The notes under the pieces were generated by a model. That model did no database searches and had not been told where the DNA came from. It saw only the letters and a list, made by a program, of their open reading frames with translations. A stretch of DNA of 6,052 bases from Actinomycetota bacterium (GTDB lineage Bacteria; Actinomycetota; Acidimicrobiia; Acidimicrobiales; Microtrichaceae). The stretch covers positions 1 to 6,052 of the forward strand of contig JAFDWA010000114.1 of the NCBI GenBank assembly GCA_018268735.1, written 5' to 3'. A program made the translations under genes and the position numbers. Below, piece by piece: positions 5,265 through 6,052 of this stretch (position 1 is its first letter; the number at the start of each line of letters is the position of its first letter).

Positions 5265-6052
5265 TCATTGTCGGCTCGTCGCGGTCACGAGCAGGTACTC
5301 CCACTCCATGAGCGTGCGATCGGATCCGCGATCGTGGCGTCGTGCGAGGTCCTCGAGCGCGGCGTCGAGCGCGGCGACGCGCTCGGGTTCGGTGATCGAC
5401 GCGTAGACGGCGACTGTCGGTCCGTACATCGTCGCGAACGACTCACGGAACGACGTCGGATCGGGGAACTCGACGGTCACGGTCTGCCGGCGTGCATGCA
5501 GGTCGGTGACATGGTCGCCGAACAGGGTGCGAACGTAGGTCTCGTCGCCCCACCGGGTCGGCGGCTCGGCGCCCGGCGCCGGGGTCGGAGCGAACGGCCG
5601 CAGAGTGCCGAGCATCTCGCCGATGAAGCCGTCGGCGGTCCAGCTGATGAGCCCGATGGTGCCTCCAGGTCGGCAGACCCGGACGAGCTCGTCAGCGGCC
5701 AGCTGGTGATGTGGTGCGAACATCACTCCGACGCAGGACATGACGACGTCGAAGCTCCCGTCGTCGAACGGCATCGACTCGGCATCGGCCTCACGCCATT
5801 CGACGCCGATGCCGGCATCCTGCGCTGCACGGCGGCCGGCGTCCACGAGCGCAGGGGTGAGGTCCGCTCCGATGACGTCGGCACCGCAGCACGCGGCGGG
5901 GATCGTGGCGTTGCCCGACCCGCAGGCGACGTCGAGGACGTGCTGTCCGGGCGCGACACCGCAGGCATCGACGAGCGTCGCCCCGAGGTCGGGGATCGCT
6001 GCTCGGGCGAGGGTGGGGTAGTCGCCGAGTGCCCACATCGCCCGGTGCTTCG
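5265..6052 (-). CDS. Class I SAM-dependent methyltransferase (5' end outside window)
   Basis: At least 261 codons, including the family's Rossmann-like SAM-binding core. Numbering from the Met encoded at 6038: motif I HVLDVACGSGNAT (33-45); GADLTP (57-62), whose Asp59 should bind the SAM ribose; ADAESMPFDDGSFDVVMSC (84-102), the UbiE/MenG-like motif II; and RVCRPGGTIGLISW (120-133). The C-terminal ~110 residues form a substrate-side region I cannot assign. The frame stays open through the right edge and the four codons before Met-6038 encode KHRA; from memory, KHRAMWALGDY-type segments are conserved in this actinobacterial methyltransferase group. The real start therefore probably lies beyond 6052, and 6038 is an internal Met. 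It would methylate a small molecule or lipid/quinone-like acceptor in the cytosol; the acceptor is unknown. An 80 bp gap and a separate promoter candidate suggest it is not tightly co-transcribed with the ThDP enzyme gene. Fold sure; substrate not. Confidence 0.92.
   Translation of the reverse strand, partial: KHRAMWALGDYPTLARAAIPDLGATLVDACGVAPGQHVLDVACGSGNATIPAACCGADVIGADLTPALVDAGRRAAQDAGIGVEWREADAESMPFDDGSFDVVMSCVGVMFAPHHQLAADELVRVCRPGGTIGLISWTADGFIGEMLGTLRPFAPTPAPGAEPPTRWGDETYVRTLFGDHVTDLHARRQTVTVEFPDPTSFRESFATMYGPTVAVYASITEPERVAALDAALEDLARRHDRGSDRTLMEWEYLLVTATSRQ

Noticed and set aside
3505..5406. Long plus-strand open frame (633 codons), the longest in the window
   Set aside because: It is antisense to the well-supported ThDP enzyme gene. 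Its translation is Arg/His/Val-rich with no family motif, as expected of a mirror frame in GC-rich DNA where stops are rare.
1..6052. CRISPR array, tRNA/rRNA genes, insertion sequence or attachment-site boundaries
   Set aside because: No regularly spaced repeats, no tRNA-like cloverleaf or conserved rRNA stretch, no transposase or integrase motif, and no terminal inverted repeats around the HTH/NTase cassette were recognised.

Overview
The window is GC-rich (roughly two thirds or more G+C by eye). Every convincing gene lies on the minus strand: six genes, cut at both edges, with little intergenic DNA. Base composition, protein style and promoter style (TAnnnT hexamers placed so close to ATG that transcripts would be leaderless) point to an actinobacterium. 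An environmental lineage such as Acidimicrobiia is possible, but nothing here fixes the genus.

In transcription order (right to left): a class I SAM-dependent methyltransferase whose first codons lie beyond the right edge (5265-6052); an 80 bp gap with a candidate promoter; a thiamine-diphosphate-dependent enzyme of the acetolactate synthase / oxalyl-CoA decarboxylase fold (3433-5184); 8 bp later, an NAD(P)-dependent extended short-chain dehydrogenase/epimerase (2363-3424); a 101 bp gap with the best promoter/operator candidate; an XRE-family helix-turn-helix protein (1917-2261) overlapping by 4 bp a small nucleotidyltransferase-fold protein (1381-1920), which together look like a toxin-antitoxin pair with the antitoxin first; and, 22 bp further, the N-terminal 452 residues of a penicillin acylase / acyl-homoserine-lactone acylase family Ntn-hydrolase that runs off the left edge (1-1358).

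The ThDP enzyme and the SDR are almost certainly one transcription unit and may act on the same metabolite, for example C-C bond formation or cleavage paired with carbonyl/hydroxyl redox. The substrate cannot be read from sequence. The HTH/nucleotidyltransferase pair looks like a self-contained, probably autoregulated cassette between metabolic genes. The acylase may be read from its own weak promoter or by read-through from the cassette.

The most notable points are the HTH-nucleotidyltransferase module with a direct-repeat operator candidate over its promoter; the same geometry (TAnnnT, exactly 6 nt, ATG) in front of three genes; an acylase without a visible signal peptide in a family that is normally exported; and an Asp-Asp in place of the usual Asn-Asn at the metal-binding motif of the ThDP enzyme. 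No RNA gene, CRISPR array, insertion sequence or convincing terminator was seen.
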